This document shows positions 11,985 through 24,500 of a DNA stretch of 64,000 bases, one piece after another. The position numbers and the translations under genes are program-made. Numbering within the stretch: position 1 is the first letter of the stretch; each line of letters opens with the position of its first letter. The stretch comes from Gonium pectorale (lineage: Eukaryota > Chlorophyta > Chlorophyceae > Chlamydomonadales > Volvocaceae). The DNA is taken from contig LSYV01000005.1 in assembly GCA_001584585.1 (NCBI GenBank), positions 3,124,312-3,188,311 of the forward strand, given 5' to 3'. The notes under the pieces were generated by a model that saw only the letters and a list, made by a program, of their open reading frames with translations, searched no databases and was not told the origin of the DNA.

Positions 11985-12900
11985 GGGAGGGAAGGGTGGG
12001 GCAGAGCTGGGCACGCGGCATGGGCGGATTGTGCCGCCGAGAGGGTGGGGCGGACGGAGGCGAAGGCGTGCCGCTGATGGACTTTATCTTTGTTAGAATC
12101 TCGCGCGGAATAATGTGATTACTCATGGAGTTGGGCATGGTTCTAGCCTTTTGGGAGGATCGGCGGTTATGCGGTTCGCGAAGTAGGCCCTCCAGGAACT
12201 TGGCCTGTGCACCACCGTGGGGCTCGGCTTGACACGAATTATGGCCGTATCACGCTGTACATAAATGACTGCGTACTTGCATCTGACGTTTGGTTTCACG
12301 TGAGCGGTGCATATGTCTCCCTGCGGATGTGGTGGGCGTATGGTCCGTCCTCATAGGTTTGCTGGGGACCACGCCAAGCAGCGTACAACCGTACATGGCG
12401 GCCACCATGCATGTGGCCGACACAGCCACAGATTGGTGAGAAATTTGCGTAACGCAAAGCCCGTGTAAATTTTGATTCGTGCACCAGTGTCACGCCTTAA
12501 GTATATCGGCTGTTTGTCCATGGCTGCCGTCCATGTCCACCAGAAGAAGAAGCCGAGGCGCAGGCAACTCCGCTGTTCTTGCACAATGTGTGGCATTGAT
12601 GAAGTTATTTTATGTGATTTTGTCTGATATGGCAACAACCATAGACTGGCGCTGCCTAGGATATTCCGCCCTCCCTCCCTCCTGCCATCTCCTGCCAAGG
12701 GCTGACGGCCGTGGCAGGCAGTGCCCGCCGTGAGCTAAGCAACATGCAAACTCCGTACCAATTGACTCCTCCTTAGCACAGTCCCAGCGGGACCTCTCTG
12801 GGCTCTCTGGGAGACGGCATCGACACTCGACCGGGTACCGTACGGGTGTGCACCAACTGCCCCAAGTTCCCATACGAGCTTCTTCACCCTTGACAGCATC

Positions 12901-12907
12901 TATAAAA
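12901..12907 (+). promoter_or_regulatory. TATA-box-like element upstream of the 12940 gene
   Basis: The sequence tataaaa lies about 39 nt before the ATG. If it is used, the 5' UTR would be very short. Confidence 0.35.
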
Positions 12908-12939
12908 CTGCAGCGATTCGAGATCTCCAGATCTTCACC

Positions 12940-14143
12940 ATGCTGCTTTCATCTCGGATACCCCATTCCAAGCCGCTCGCGGCCGGCAGTCGGGTCCAGG
13001 CCCCAAGACCGGCAGCTAGATTGGTATCAGTGCAAGCCAATGCCTCTTTGCGCACGCTATTGGACGATGCATCCGGCGCGGGACTCGGCAAAGTGCGCTT
13101 CATCGTGCTGGGCGACGGAGCAATTCTGGAGAGCGTAAATGACTGGGGCAGGTGAGTCCAGACATTTTAAATAGTCTTGCGGCATTAAGATGCCAATTTC
13201 ATGTGGGTGGATAGTGCTGCAACCGCGTGGCGTTGGGGTCCCCGCGACATCCCTGCCCTCCCCACCCTGTCGTCTGGTATCTTTTGTATGGCACCAGACA
13301 TTTGGGTTATCCGTGGCACGCTTGAGCTTGATCTTTTCACCATTCGCACACATTCTCCAGGAGGGCTCCGAACAATCTGCGTGTCACAGCCAGTGTCCTG
13401 ACGGGGATTGCTGTGACGCTGCTATGAGAGCCCGCCTTTTGGTGAATCCACCTCGTGTGCCAAGCCCGCACATTGGCGCGCCCCTACCCTCCTGGCTCTT
13501 AAACAGCGTGCGCTACAACGAGGTTCCCAATCGGGGGCTCCTCGCCACCATCGCCTCTGCGGACAAGTCCTTCGAGTGCCACATCACCCTCAGTAAGGTG
13601 CTGAACGCTAGTGGGATCGTTGGCGCCCTGCCGGCACGCACTGGTCCCGGGCGCCTCAGTGTACCCCNNNNNNNNNNNNNNNNNNNNNNNNNNNNNNNNN
13701 NNNNNNNNNNNNNNNNNNATACGAGCTCGGGCGGCTTCTTGGCACCGGCACTGCAGGCATGTCCACGGCTGCATGTAACGTGCCGTACAAGGTATTGTCC
13801 TGCAACCATACAAACCCTTAGCTAGAAAACTTGGGAAGTATGGCTGCCTATTTGTAACCGGAGACAATGCTGATTGTGAAATACCATCTACGAACCCTCG
13901 GCCCCAAGAACGGGTGGAGGACTAAAACCTTGGCCCCGCCCTCCCCAGGTGAAGGAGGTGCGCTTCGCCAAGTCCAAAGCCAAGGCCGGGGATTACGACA
14001 TTTACGCGACGCGCTTCTACGGGGAGGACGGCAAGGTGATGCTGTCCACTATCCTGCACGGGTCCCAGGGTGCGTACGATCCCGCTGCCGTACAGGCATG
14101 GACGAGCCTTGCAAGCAAGTACGGAGACAGCGTAACGTTTTAA
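12940..14143 (+). CDS. ChuX/HutX-like haem-utilisation family protein, probably plastid-targeted
   Basis: Three exons (12940-13151, 13507-13597, 13949-14143) join in phase to 165 aa ending at TAA 14141-14143. The first ~40 residues are rich in Ser, Arg and Ala with few acids, like an algal plastid transit peptide. The mature part has the layout of bacterial ChuX/HutX proteins: a strand KVRFIVLGDGAILE, then HITLSKVKEVRF, then ATRFYGEDGKVMLSTILHG, then a C-terminal helix with DPAAVQAW. Bacterial members bind haem and help deliver it to degradation enzymes. A haem-binding role in the plastid is inference from this weak, by-eye similarity. The assembly gap lies in intron 2 and does not affect the reading frame. 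Confidence 0.6.
13668..13718. other. Assembly gap (51 N)
   Basis: Fifty-one undetermined bases sit inside intron 2 of the ChuX/HutX-like gene. The true length may differ. Confidence 1.
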
Positions 14144-15256
14144 CCTTGGTCGGACTGCTCAACGGAGAATTGGGGAGCTGTGATCAAGATGGAAACCTGA
14201 GCCCTGCGTGGGGATTTCGACAGACATAAGAGGCCTCGGGGTGTGGGCTTGAGCGAGGGGCATGATGCTCTTGCTTTGGATTTTGATCACGTGGGTCCTG
14301 GACATGGTCGGGGCTTGTCCTGGTCTGGCCCTGATGCAGTCCCAAGAAGGCAAGGCGCGAGCAAGGGAATGACGTTGAGCCCCGACCGCTACGACTCTGG
14401 ACGAACATGCCAGTTGCCATGTGTGCCCAACGGGGGATGTGGCGGTGGGAATCGTGACCGCACCCCGTTCCTCCTGCACGGCACGGGGGCTGGAGCCCAC
14501 CACATGCAAGCCCCAACTTCTCCAGAGAAACAACAAACCCGTGACTCGTGGACCTTGGCTCTTCGGCCCCCGCTTCGGCATCCCTGTAGACTGTGGGGCC
14601 GCTTGCCGTGCGCCCGCCCCGTAAACGCGTCTGGTTTTGAGGACGTGTGACCGTATCATGGTGTGGCCATCAATGCCAGCAGCTTCCGCGCACGGTGGCG
14701 TTTTTGGTGACGTTCTTCATGTTGACCTATTCGTACAAATGACCAACGTGCTCGAGCGGTGTCCATGCCTTGTACACAGGTTCTTGTTATGTCGCGTTGC
14801 ACTGAATTCTCGGAACGGTCCTTTTCACAAGCACACCGTGATCATGTAGCTGGATGTGTCCGCGTGGGCGGCTGCATACCCATGCACAGCTTGTACTGTA
14901 TGTGCTCTGCTAGCGAAGGACCAAGCACCTTCTGTCAACAACACGTGCCACATCCTCACGTGCTCACTCGCAAACGTAGCCGCCGTAGCACCAATCGCCT
15001 ACGACCAGGGGACTCCCCTGCCTACGACTAGTACAGATTACTGGGCCGCACCGGGTGACAAGCTATGTGCTCACTCGTCGTTCACCTAGGCCCCGCTGGC
15101 GCATTTTGCACCAGCTTGCTAGCCATTAAACCATTTAGGCATTTAGAGGTTGCAGTGCAACTGCCTAACGGTCGATGTACGCGCCGTCGTCCACGTGCAG
15201 CCACGGCTGCCAGACGGACACCCGATTTGCCAGGTGACACACGGATCGGCCTCTCC
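14144..15256. other. Intergenic between convergent genes, no gene seen
   Basis: This lies between the ends of the plus-strand 12940 gene and the minus-strand 15257 gene, so it should hold both 3' UTRs. Open frames here have no family resemblance or coherent splice structure. Confidence 0.5.
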
Positions 15257-16840
15257 TCAGTTCCAGTACGCCGAGTCCGGGTCCGGCTTGCCGCTCTCCA
15301 GCTTGGCCCTCTCAATCGCGATGAGGCACTGGCAGCCCTGCGTGTGACGCGAGGCGCGGTGTGCACGAGCGCGTGGGATGGGTGATTGCGTCTGCGACCT
15401 CGGGCTGGGTTAGCTAGGCGTCTCGAGGGTTGCCCTTCCTCCCCAACATGCGGGGAAGGGGCCCCGGCCATGCGGTGTGCCGGTCGCGCGCCTGCCTGCC
15501 CTTCAGACCCATGCAGCAAACATACATACTAGAAGACCCTCGCAGCAGCCGCTGCTGCACACAATCGGACTGCACTGGAAATGCCTCGAAAGTCACGCCG
15601 GCCTGACCTCGAGAAGTGCCCAACCCAGACCCACTGAGCTCAACTCCCCGGGCCGGGCCAGGAAGTGGCCGGAGCCAGCTCATGTCAAGCTCTAAGGCCC
15701 ATTCGGTGCTCACCGGCGGTACATGGTAGTCGGCCAGGGTCTTGTCGTTGTCCTCCATCACCTCTCCCGCGTAGATGAGGGCCTGATTCAGAAGCGCGTT
15801 TGGGAGGGATCAGCAGGGCCATGAGCTGGCCGTGAGCGAGGCCGGCTGGCGCACTGGGTCCGGGCGTGACGTTGCTGGGCGGGATATAGGGCGTAACCTT
15901 TTAGGACATTCTTTTTTCCTTGCGGGTACGTGGTCATCCCAGCTGCTCACCAGGTCCTCCCAGCGCTGCAGCCCCGGGCTGGCACGTTTCTCGGCCGGCT
16001 TGTTGGAGCGCTCAATGCCGCCCGCCCAGAGCGCTTCCTTGACTCGGCCCACGGTCCATTCGGGCAGAGCTGTGACTCGGTAGCGGCAGCCTCCGCAGAA
16101 GAAGGCCTGGAGGAGGCGTTGGCGAGGGGAGAGCAGGATGCGTAGGACCGACAGGCACGGTAACCGCGGGGAGCCACCGGACAGCCGCAATCGCCCCCTG
16201 CCGCGCAGGAAGCCGATACCAACGTGTCGAGCCCCCCCATGACGGCACGGCAAGTCGATGAACCAGCTACCACCGCAACCGTCAGCTCGGATGCAAATGA
16301 CACCGTCGTTGTTGGCGCAAGCGAAGGAGCGCGAAGCGCACTGCCTCTGTGCAAAGTCGTCGGCTGCGCGCGAGGCCTCTCGCACACAGGGCGCAGGGCG
16401 TACCATGTGCGTGCGGTCTTTCCGGGGCGGCACGGTGGGAATGCCCTCGAACGGCAGCTCCATGGTCGCGATCTCCTCAAACACCTCGGCCTGCGCCCAC
16501 GCAGCGTGGCCCCAGGGTTCGGAAAGTGATCTCGTAAGCCCGCTCAGTCCTACAGCGGGAATGGGTGCTACCAACATGTGCAACCCGCCACGCGGGCGTG
16601 TGCGCGGGTGCGCTACAGGCGAGAGGATCCATAGCGCGAGGCGGGTGCCCTTTAAGAACAAGCAGGAAGAAGGAAGCCATCTAATGCTTTCAGCTTCTGG
16701 CCCGTGACATGGCGCGGCCCCAGCTCCGCCGCGTTTCAGCACCCGCCGCAGCTCAGCCGTACCTCCTTGTCAGGCGGAATCTCACGCTTGTTGTCGCAAT
16801 CCCACGCGCCCTTGCCGAGCGACACTCCCTCAGTCGCCAT
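15257..16840 (-). CDS. Small protein with C-terminal ubiquitin-like fold
   Basis: Five exons (16840-16763, 16490-16404, 16106-15951, 15782-15714, 15337-15257) are all phase 0 and give 155 aa plus stop. After a short N-terminal region (KGAWDCDNKREIPPDKE) comes FFCGGCRYRV, a helix TVGRVKEALWAGIE, then LALIYAGEVMEDNDKTLADY. The last element is the classic beta-3 to beta-5 region of ubiquitin-like domains (LxYxGxxLxDxxTLxxY), followed by GCQCLIAIERA. The protein ends DSAYWN, with no C-terminal diglycine, so it is unlikely to be conjugated. I cannot name the family. The CxxC-like pair in FFCGGCRYRV could be structural. It is convergent with the gene at 12940. Confidence 0.72.
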
Positions 16841-18575
16841 GGCCCTGGCACGAAGCAGCAGGCGTGAGGATCGGGCTCGATGGCGAGGCACGCGGAGTGA
16901 TGCGGGATGCACTCGAGGCGATGGGCATGCGCGGCACGCGAGGAAGGGGCCGGAAACCCACCAAGCTCAACAGCGACCCACGGATTGCAGCCCTACTCCC
17001 GCCTGCACACTGGCTCCTGGCCTATGCAAGTTTGCTCTTTTGTGGTGCCCTGTTGCAAATTGATATCGATGTGCTTGTGGGCGAGGATCGTATCAGCAAG
17101 AGTGAGGCTGCTGGAGAGCGGCAGCGTCTGGACAGGACCCGACCTGGCGCCGCTCGCTGTCGGACGGGCCAAGTCTCTCGACAACTTGAGGCACGCCTCG
17201 GATCGACCAAGTCCAGCAAGTACTCAACCAATGTTCTATGCGAGCGTTATACCATAGTGTGCAGCGCATGCCGAGACGCCATGGCGGCGCAGGGGATTAC
17301 CGTATTATGCTCACGTTCCATGTCGACGCGCCATTCCGAATGCACTCCGAGCGATCCATTGTGTGCTCTCCCTGCCGCTCCAAGTACTATCCCGGCTTTC
17401 AAGTTGCAATGTACAGTCATTTACAGCTTCGTGCTCAGCACAAATAGCACTCATGGGAATCACTCACGACACAAGTTGAGCCACGCAGAACGCACTTGCC
17501 CGCACGGCACTCCGCCGAGCCTGGTGACGCCACTGACATGCACATTACGGTATGCCAATGGCGTGCGCACATGACAAAACTCCGCCCGTTATACGGTAAT
17601 CGTTCCAAGGTTTCCTAGCTCTACGCGGTTCAGACCCCAGACGCCCAACTATGTACGTAAACCAAAGCGTGCTACGCGCTCCGCCCTCATCCCGTGTGCA
17701 TCCATATTATGCGCATGCGTCCCTGCCTGCCGTACCGTTGCCTGCAGCATGTACCGCGCCCCTCCCACACTCCTTCTCCCGCCACCCCCGCATATCGCCC
17801 CTCTCCCCATCCCTGCACATCTGCAGCAACGACCTGGTATCCGTGGCCACACAACAGATGGCCTGAAGATCCACACAGCGGCATAGACAATATGTAGCCC
17901 CGCGCAGCCCGCCACACGCTTTATTGAGTGCAGTGCATTGCGTTGTTAGTGTGATACCCAGTCCGCTGTACGGTAATAGGTACGTCCGTGCAGCGCCGCC
18001 CCAGTAACAATAAAATTAGTGACGGCCAGGAGCCACCTGCCCCCATGCTGTGACGAGGCGGCTGAAAAGGGGCCCCATCACACGTATGGTACGCAATAGC
18101 ATGCGTGTAAGGGCCGCCAACAAACCAACGGAAGCCCAAACACAGGGCAGCGCCCGACACAGCTAGTAAAGCCAACCACAACACACATCGTGGCACAGCG
18201 TCAGAACCGTAACCCGCCCTCCTGGCAGCATCTTGCAGCGCACTTGGGGGGCTGGGAGTGGCAACTAGTCGCCATCAAGGAGTTCAGTCAGTCATGCGCT
18301 TGCAGCACGCGCATATACCATGCTGCTACCTTGGAAGTTGAGATCACTCGCGCTTCCTCACAGGACAGCCCAGAAGTTTGTCGGTGCACGCGACGGGGAT
18401 AGTCTCACAACGTCTGTCTGTACAGTGTATGGGGCGCTCTCGGGTCGAGGTCAGGAGCCACCCCTATGGCATCGCGGCATCGCGAGCACGCGCACAAGCC
18501 GCTGCCAGACTCGTTAACGCTGGCGCATAGCAACGGCAACTGCGACGGGCGGCGACGGTCTCGGAATCACGATCC
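16841..18575. other. Intergenic, no supported gene
   Basis: This is upstream of the ubiquitin-like gene and downstream of the giant gene's stop codon at 18576. A long open frame at 16864-17574 exists, but its translation looks like translated GC-rich non-coding DNA with no motif, so it is not called. Confidence 0.45.
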
Positions 18576-21500
18576 TCAAGATTCGGCGGTCACCACGGTG
18601 CCGTCGGCTGCCGATACGGTGAGGCTGCTGCCTGCATCGCGCGAGGACTCGCGTTGGTCATCGAACTCGCCCTTGAGCATGCGCTGGATGAAGTCGATTT
18701 GCTTGGCCATCTGCGAGAGCACAGGGCATCACCTCATCACCACAGATACTGGCACATATTACGTCAGTATGATGTACCGTACGGTACTCCGGCGTTTCAT
18801 GATGCCGCAGCCTCACACCTACCCTGACATCTCCCACGTCCCCACCTCCCTCCCATCCCGTCTCCACGCACGCCACGCACCCGGATGAGCGTCTTTTCGT
18901 GCACCGCAAACCGGTCCATGACGTCCTGCTTGAGGAAGGCCAGCAGTCGCGCCAGCTGGTTTTCGCTCTGCCGCACGGCCTCATTGAGCGCCTCAATATC
19001 CTCCGCGCGGCTGCCGTCGCCGATGCGCGCCAGGTTTTGCTGCTGCGCAGCATTGAGCGCCGCCATCGCGTTGAGAGTTTCCGCCTGTGGAAGAGCCGGA
19101 GGGTGGCAGAGCAGACGGCAAGATCTGAGCATGCAGCCCTCGGCGGGAGCGATCCTCCGTGTGTGGAAGGGTAGGAGCCGAGGCACGAACGTCGCTACGG
19201 ACAGCGCGTCTTGCTACGCATATCCTGACAGCACATTCGGATGGCTGCGGACCACCCCACACTTCCACGACAGCGCACAGCCGTAGTGCCGTAATTCCCC
19301 ATGCGCACTCTTGCGGCCTCCGTGCGCCTATACAGCCCCTTTCGGCGCCACCACCGTAGCCCACTTAGGTCCCAGGGTCCTGCTCTGTCATTCGTCGCAT
19401 TTGCGCTACGTTTCACTTCTTGACTCTGACATTCCTCGCTGTGCCCCTTCCCCGCCACTTCCCGCCGTTCCGCCTGGCGCGACTCGCTTTCCCGGTGCTT
19501 GCAGGTAAGACAACGGTAGTCACCAGGTCCGGGGGCTGGGTGGGCCGGGAGCCGGGAGACATGCACAAGCCAGCATGCGATGCACGTAGACCAGACTAGG
19601 CGCATCCCAGCACGGCAGTGCATAAGGTCACCCCACAGAGAATACTGGGCCGCGTCGAGGGCTACGGTGGCGGTCGCCGCCGAACTAACATGCAGGGACA
19701 TCACCCTTTCGACTACCTGTGGAGATGGGCCCTACAACGACGCCATCACTTTCGCGCGTTCGCTCGTCGCACGCGTCGTTTCATTTCAACACACAGCACA
19801 TAGTGCAGTCCTGGCGGCCGATGTTGTCCCAGCGGCCAGTGTAACTCGCCCTTGTGTGGCGAGCCGCTTCCGTGGCAAGAGCACGTAGGCGTGCGCCTAC
19901 TACACGTGCACGCACCATGGTGTCGCCTGCGCCCTCGAGCTTCTTCTGGCCGGGGTGCGGGCTGTCCGGCGGCTCCTCGGCGTCGCGCGCTGCCTTCATG
20001 CGGGCCATCTCCGCCGCCAGGTTTGCCAGCGCGCGGTTCATGGCCCCCTCAACCTGTCAGCAACACACAGTACGGTACGGCTTTGTGTTCAACAAGCTTT
20101 CAGGCCACGTGGACCTTGTGCACATAACCACTGGAGAACGGGGGGCCCGAGGGCCCATGGGCCCATGATGCTGCGCCGCTAGCACCACAAAGCCCAACAG
20201 AGGGGGCCAGGCAGACGGGAAGCGGGGATGTGCACAGCTAGGACCGTGAACACGCCGCAACAGCAGCACGGCTGTGGCAGCCAGCCCGCACTCACGTCAT
20301 CGAGATGCTTCTTCAGCGTCTGCATGTCGTTGCCCATGGCGCCAACGTCCTTGCCCATCGCCCTGACGAACTTCTTAATCTGCAAGGTTGCAACAATGGA
20401 CCCGTTGCAGCTGCTTGAATTGCGAAGGGGTTGCCACTTGGATGCATGGAGGCAACAGGACAGGAGAGACTGGCAAACTTCATAGTTCCCTCTTTGGATC
20501 AAGGGCGCGTCTCTTAACACCCAACCCTCCACCTAGGGCCATATCCCCTAAGGCAGCGCTCACGTCGTCCGTGTCTTCCTTGAGGGTCTTCCCCTTCCGC
20601 CCGTCCGCGGCCGGCGGCTGGCCGGTGCCAACAACCGTCTGCAGGTCTTCCAACGCCTTCTTGAGCTGCCGGTAGTCCTCCCCGTCAACCACCACCGGGT
20701 CAGCGATGCCTGCACGGCCAGCAGCGACAGACGCGGATCGCACCGTTGTTTAGCAAACGGGAGGCAATAGTGTGATATGTGAGGGCAGCCAGCAGTTTGG
20801 TGCACGCACGCTATCAGATACTACCACGTCGCGTCCTGCCAAGGGACGGACACGGCAGCGAACAACTGACGGCCATAACACACAATGCAGCTGTGGGGCC
20901 AAAGCGCCAACCGAGTTCCCGAAGGAGGCGCGCCCCGCACCTTCAGGCACGTCGACGACCTCTTTACGTGGCGGTGCATTGAAGCCCTTGGCGTTGCCCT
21001 GGGGCTCAAGCCCGGGCGTGACGGCGATGGGGTTGCGTGGGGCCTTTCCGGCCTGTCCAGCTGCCCCGCTGCCAACGCCCGTTGCACCGCCGTCCTGCAG
21101 GACGCACGACAGTCAGTAGCTCACATAAACCGCACCGTCCACTTAGCAGTTAGCGCTTGTCGTACGCATCTGTCCTTTCCACATGCACAACCCGCCCGCC
21201 AAGGCAAGCTGCGGGTAGCCTTTAATACGGTATACAGCCCGGCAGCATGACGTCACAGATTGCCGAGCGCCACACATCAAAACCGCGGTATGTCACCTGT
21301 TGCGCCCTGTCCGGCACTGGGATCATCTTGAGTGCCTGTTCCATATCCGCCACCTTGCGCCGCAGGTCCTGCAGCTCCTTGACGGCCTCCTCGGCAGCCT
21401 TCTTGGCCTGCGAAGCCGCCCGGGTCGCAATGCTATATACATATCCGCATACACATAACCAACCTAGAGATTTTTGGGATATACATGAGGATGCAAACGC

Positions 21501-24500
21501 ACCGCGTGCACCGTGTGCAGGGACTCCCGGAACCATCAACAAGCCAGTCAGCCCCCTGCAGCCGTGAATGCTCACGCCGCACCGCAGACCGTCCTCTGCT
21601 CACCTCTTCTGCCTCCTCCTTCAAGCTCTTGGTGGCCCACGGTTCGCTCGAAGCTGCCTCACCCGCGGCTGCCGCCGGTGCACCCGCCGCCGCTGCCGCC
21701 GCCGCGGGGCTGTCCTTTGCCTCCTGCATCCCCATGAAGGCCTTCATTCTATCCACGTCTCCTTTGAGCTTGTCATAATCCTTCGCGTCTACGAAGCTCG
21801 GATTCTCGATGGCTGCGGGCGAAAGGCCCACCGGGAAAGGGTGACATGATGCAGTGGCCAGGCCAGGCCATGAATAACAAGGTCAACATCCAGTCCGCCG
21901 CCTCCTGCAGCAGTGCATTATACAGTATATGTGCGCAATGGCGGCACCAGGAATATAGCCCGAGCCTGAACTTACGAGGCAAGCCGTCCTTCCGTTTCTA
22001 ATGGCGCGAAGCCCGACGCGTCCTGCGGCCGCTGCAGTCCGCCGTCCACCACCGCGATTCGGCTGCGCTGTTTATCATCGGCACGCTGGTCTTGTTGCTG
22101 CACGGCCTCTGGTGCCGCCGCGCCGCCCTCCTTGGGCAGCATGTAGCCCATGCCCGCGCCGCGCAGCGCCCGTTCGAGCTGTGCGGGGGACGCGAGGGCG
22201 GGTCCACTAAGACAGCTACTTCCAGTACAGACAGGGTGCCGACACGCAAGCGCCAACTACGCGTTCAACAAGTGCCGCCTGTACGATGGCCGTCCCCTGC
22301 ATTTATGCATGCGCGGCTGCGACCCCGAGAAACGAACTCTAAAGCACAAGGACACTTCTCAGGATGAGGCAAGATACTACCCATACCCACATTGTCAAGC
22401 TGTTTCTTGACGTCCTCGACGTCCTTGGCCACCTGCTCTGAGGGGGCGGCCCCGCCCTTCTCGCGGCCGGGGCCAGCCCACGGACCGGCCTCGGTAGATG
22501 CGGCGGCGGCCCCCGCGGCCTTGGCGGCGTCTGGCCCGGCTGCCACTGTGCCGATGGCGGCGTCCGGGATGCCCACGAATGCTTTGATCTTCTTGACGTC
22601 GTCTTGCAACGAGTCCACACGCGCAGGCAGAGACTCGGGCATGACTGCACGGCAGCACGGGTTTGGCCGTGGGTGTAGAGTGTCAGGTGAACAGCCACTG
22701 CTGTTTACGCGCAAGGGCATCACACGTACATTCCAGGCTGGCAACGAACCGTCCGCAGGGCGTACTGTGCTGCTCCTTTGCGACCTGCTCGCTTACCGTC
22801 GGGCCCAGCCTGTCCACGTTTCGGCGCCGCAAAGCCTTTTGACCCGTCGTTCGATTGCACGAGGCCAGGGGACACCACGATGCCGTTCCTCTGCCGCTGC
22901 GCCGCGGCCGGCGAGGCCCCGACGCCCGTCGGGTCGCTTATCGGCGGAGGTGGGATGGGAATGCCGGCCGCCCGCAGCGCCTCCTCCAGCTGGACCACCC
23001 GCTGCTTGTAGTCGTCAAGGTCCTTCACCACCTCAGCTGCAGCATAAAAAACAAGCGCACAAGACACAACCGTTAAGCGTTGAATCTTCACGCGTAGTTC
23101 ACAGTGATAGCGTAGCCCCACAAGACAACGACGAGCAAAACGACAATGCAAATGTCACTTACGCAGGGTCTTCGGCTCTTGCCCAGGCTGCCGCGGCTCG
23201 CGGCCGGGGGCACCCCATGGCTCCGAGCCGGCTCCCCGCCCGTCGCCTCCAGCAGAACCCGCCACCTTGACTGCCTCTGCGCCAGGGGCAGAAGCGGCCG
23301 CTGCCGGTGGCCCCATGCCCAGGAAGGCCTGGACCCGCTTGAGGTCGTCCGCGATACGGGCCAGCTCAGCTTGGGCCGGCTCTGGGAACCCTGCACACAA
23401 CGCAGGTGGAATGCACGTATGTTAGCCCAGACGCAGGCAACCCTACCTTCGGACGCTCTATGGCGAGTCAAATACAACCAGCAGCAATCTGTTGACCCTA
23501 TGCCCTCACCTGCAGGAGCTGGCAGCTTGCGGCCCGGTGGCGCGAAGCCTGTTGCGCCCTCGGGGGCCAAACCAGGCGTCACGGCGATGGCGTTACGCTG
23601 GCGCTGTGCCTGCTCCGTCGAGCCGGACACATTGGTTCCCGGCGCAGCGCCACCAGGTGGCGGTACTGGGATGCCGGCAGCGCGCATGGCGTCCTCTAAC
23701 TCGATTATGCGCTTACGTGTGTCGTCCGTGTCCCGGACCACCTCGCCTGTGAAGGGAACGTACCACAAGTACATCACATAATCCCCGATGCATAACAGCT
23801 TCCAATGGCGAAGATAAATTGGGCTGGAAGGTGCCAATGCTGATAAATAAGAGAGGATGAGACAAGCGTAGATGAGCACGGCTTCCACAGCGACAAAGCT
23901 ACTCAGGCCTCACCTAGGCTCCTTGGCTCCTGCGCCAGCGCCCTGGGATCGCGCCCCGGCACGCCCCACGGTTCCGAGGAGACTCCCCGCCCGTCGCCGG
24001 CGCCTCCGGCACCTCCTGCCGCCTTCACCGCCTCGGCGCCAGCTGCTTGACCAGCAACGGTCCCCGGTGGCCCCATGCCCAGGAACGCCTGGACCCGCTT
24101 GATGTCGTCGGCCATGCGGGACAGCTCCGCTTGGGCCGGGTCCGGAAGGCCTGTGCGTTGGGAGATTCGAGGACAACTAAACTGTTACAGTAATACCCAC
24201 CAAGGGCTAGACAAGGCAGCAACAAATGCACCTTTGATCTCAGCTGCCCCCTCTTGCAGAGACGACAGACACGACTTCTCGGCGGGGAAAGGCAAATGGC
24301 GTGCGGCACCCGCACCTGCGAGGGATGGCAGCTTGCGGCCCGGAGCCGCAAAGCCCGCGGCGCCCTCAGGCGCCAGCCCTGGTGTCACCGCAATAGCGTT
24401 GCGCTGGCGATATTGCTGCTGGTCCGTCGCACCACCCGACACGGCAGCCTCTGGCACGTCGGCTCCGCGAGACGGCAGGGGGAGCCCGGCAGCCCGCATC

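Larger units (their letters stand above)
11561..12939. other. IFT88 3' UTR and intergenic region
   Basis: The first ~400 nt are probably the IFT88 3' UTR. An open frame at 11557-11835 overlaps the stop codon and lacks a proper ATG, so it is not taken as a gene. The remainder, to the TATA-like element at 12901, shows nothing recognisable. Confidence 0.5.

Noticed and set aside
16864..17574. 236-codon plus-strand open frame
   Set aside because: Composition is that of translated GC-rich spacer, with no motif, no splice structure and no family resemblance.
17280..21240. Apparent clustering of TACGGTA/TACCGTA motifs
   Set aside because: A rough expectation for this base composition gives several copies by chance in 64 kb. 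Without a proper count the excess is not convincing.
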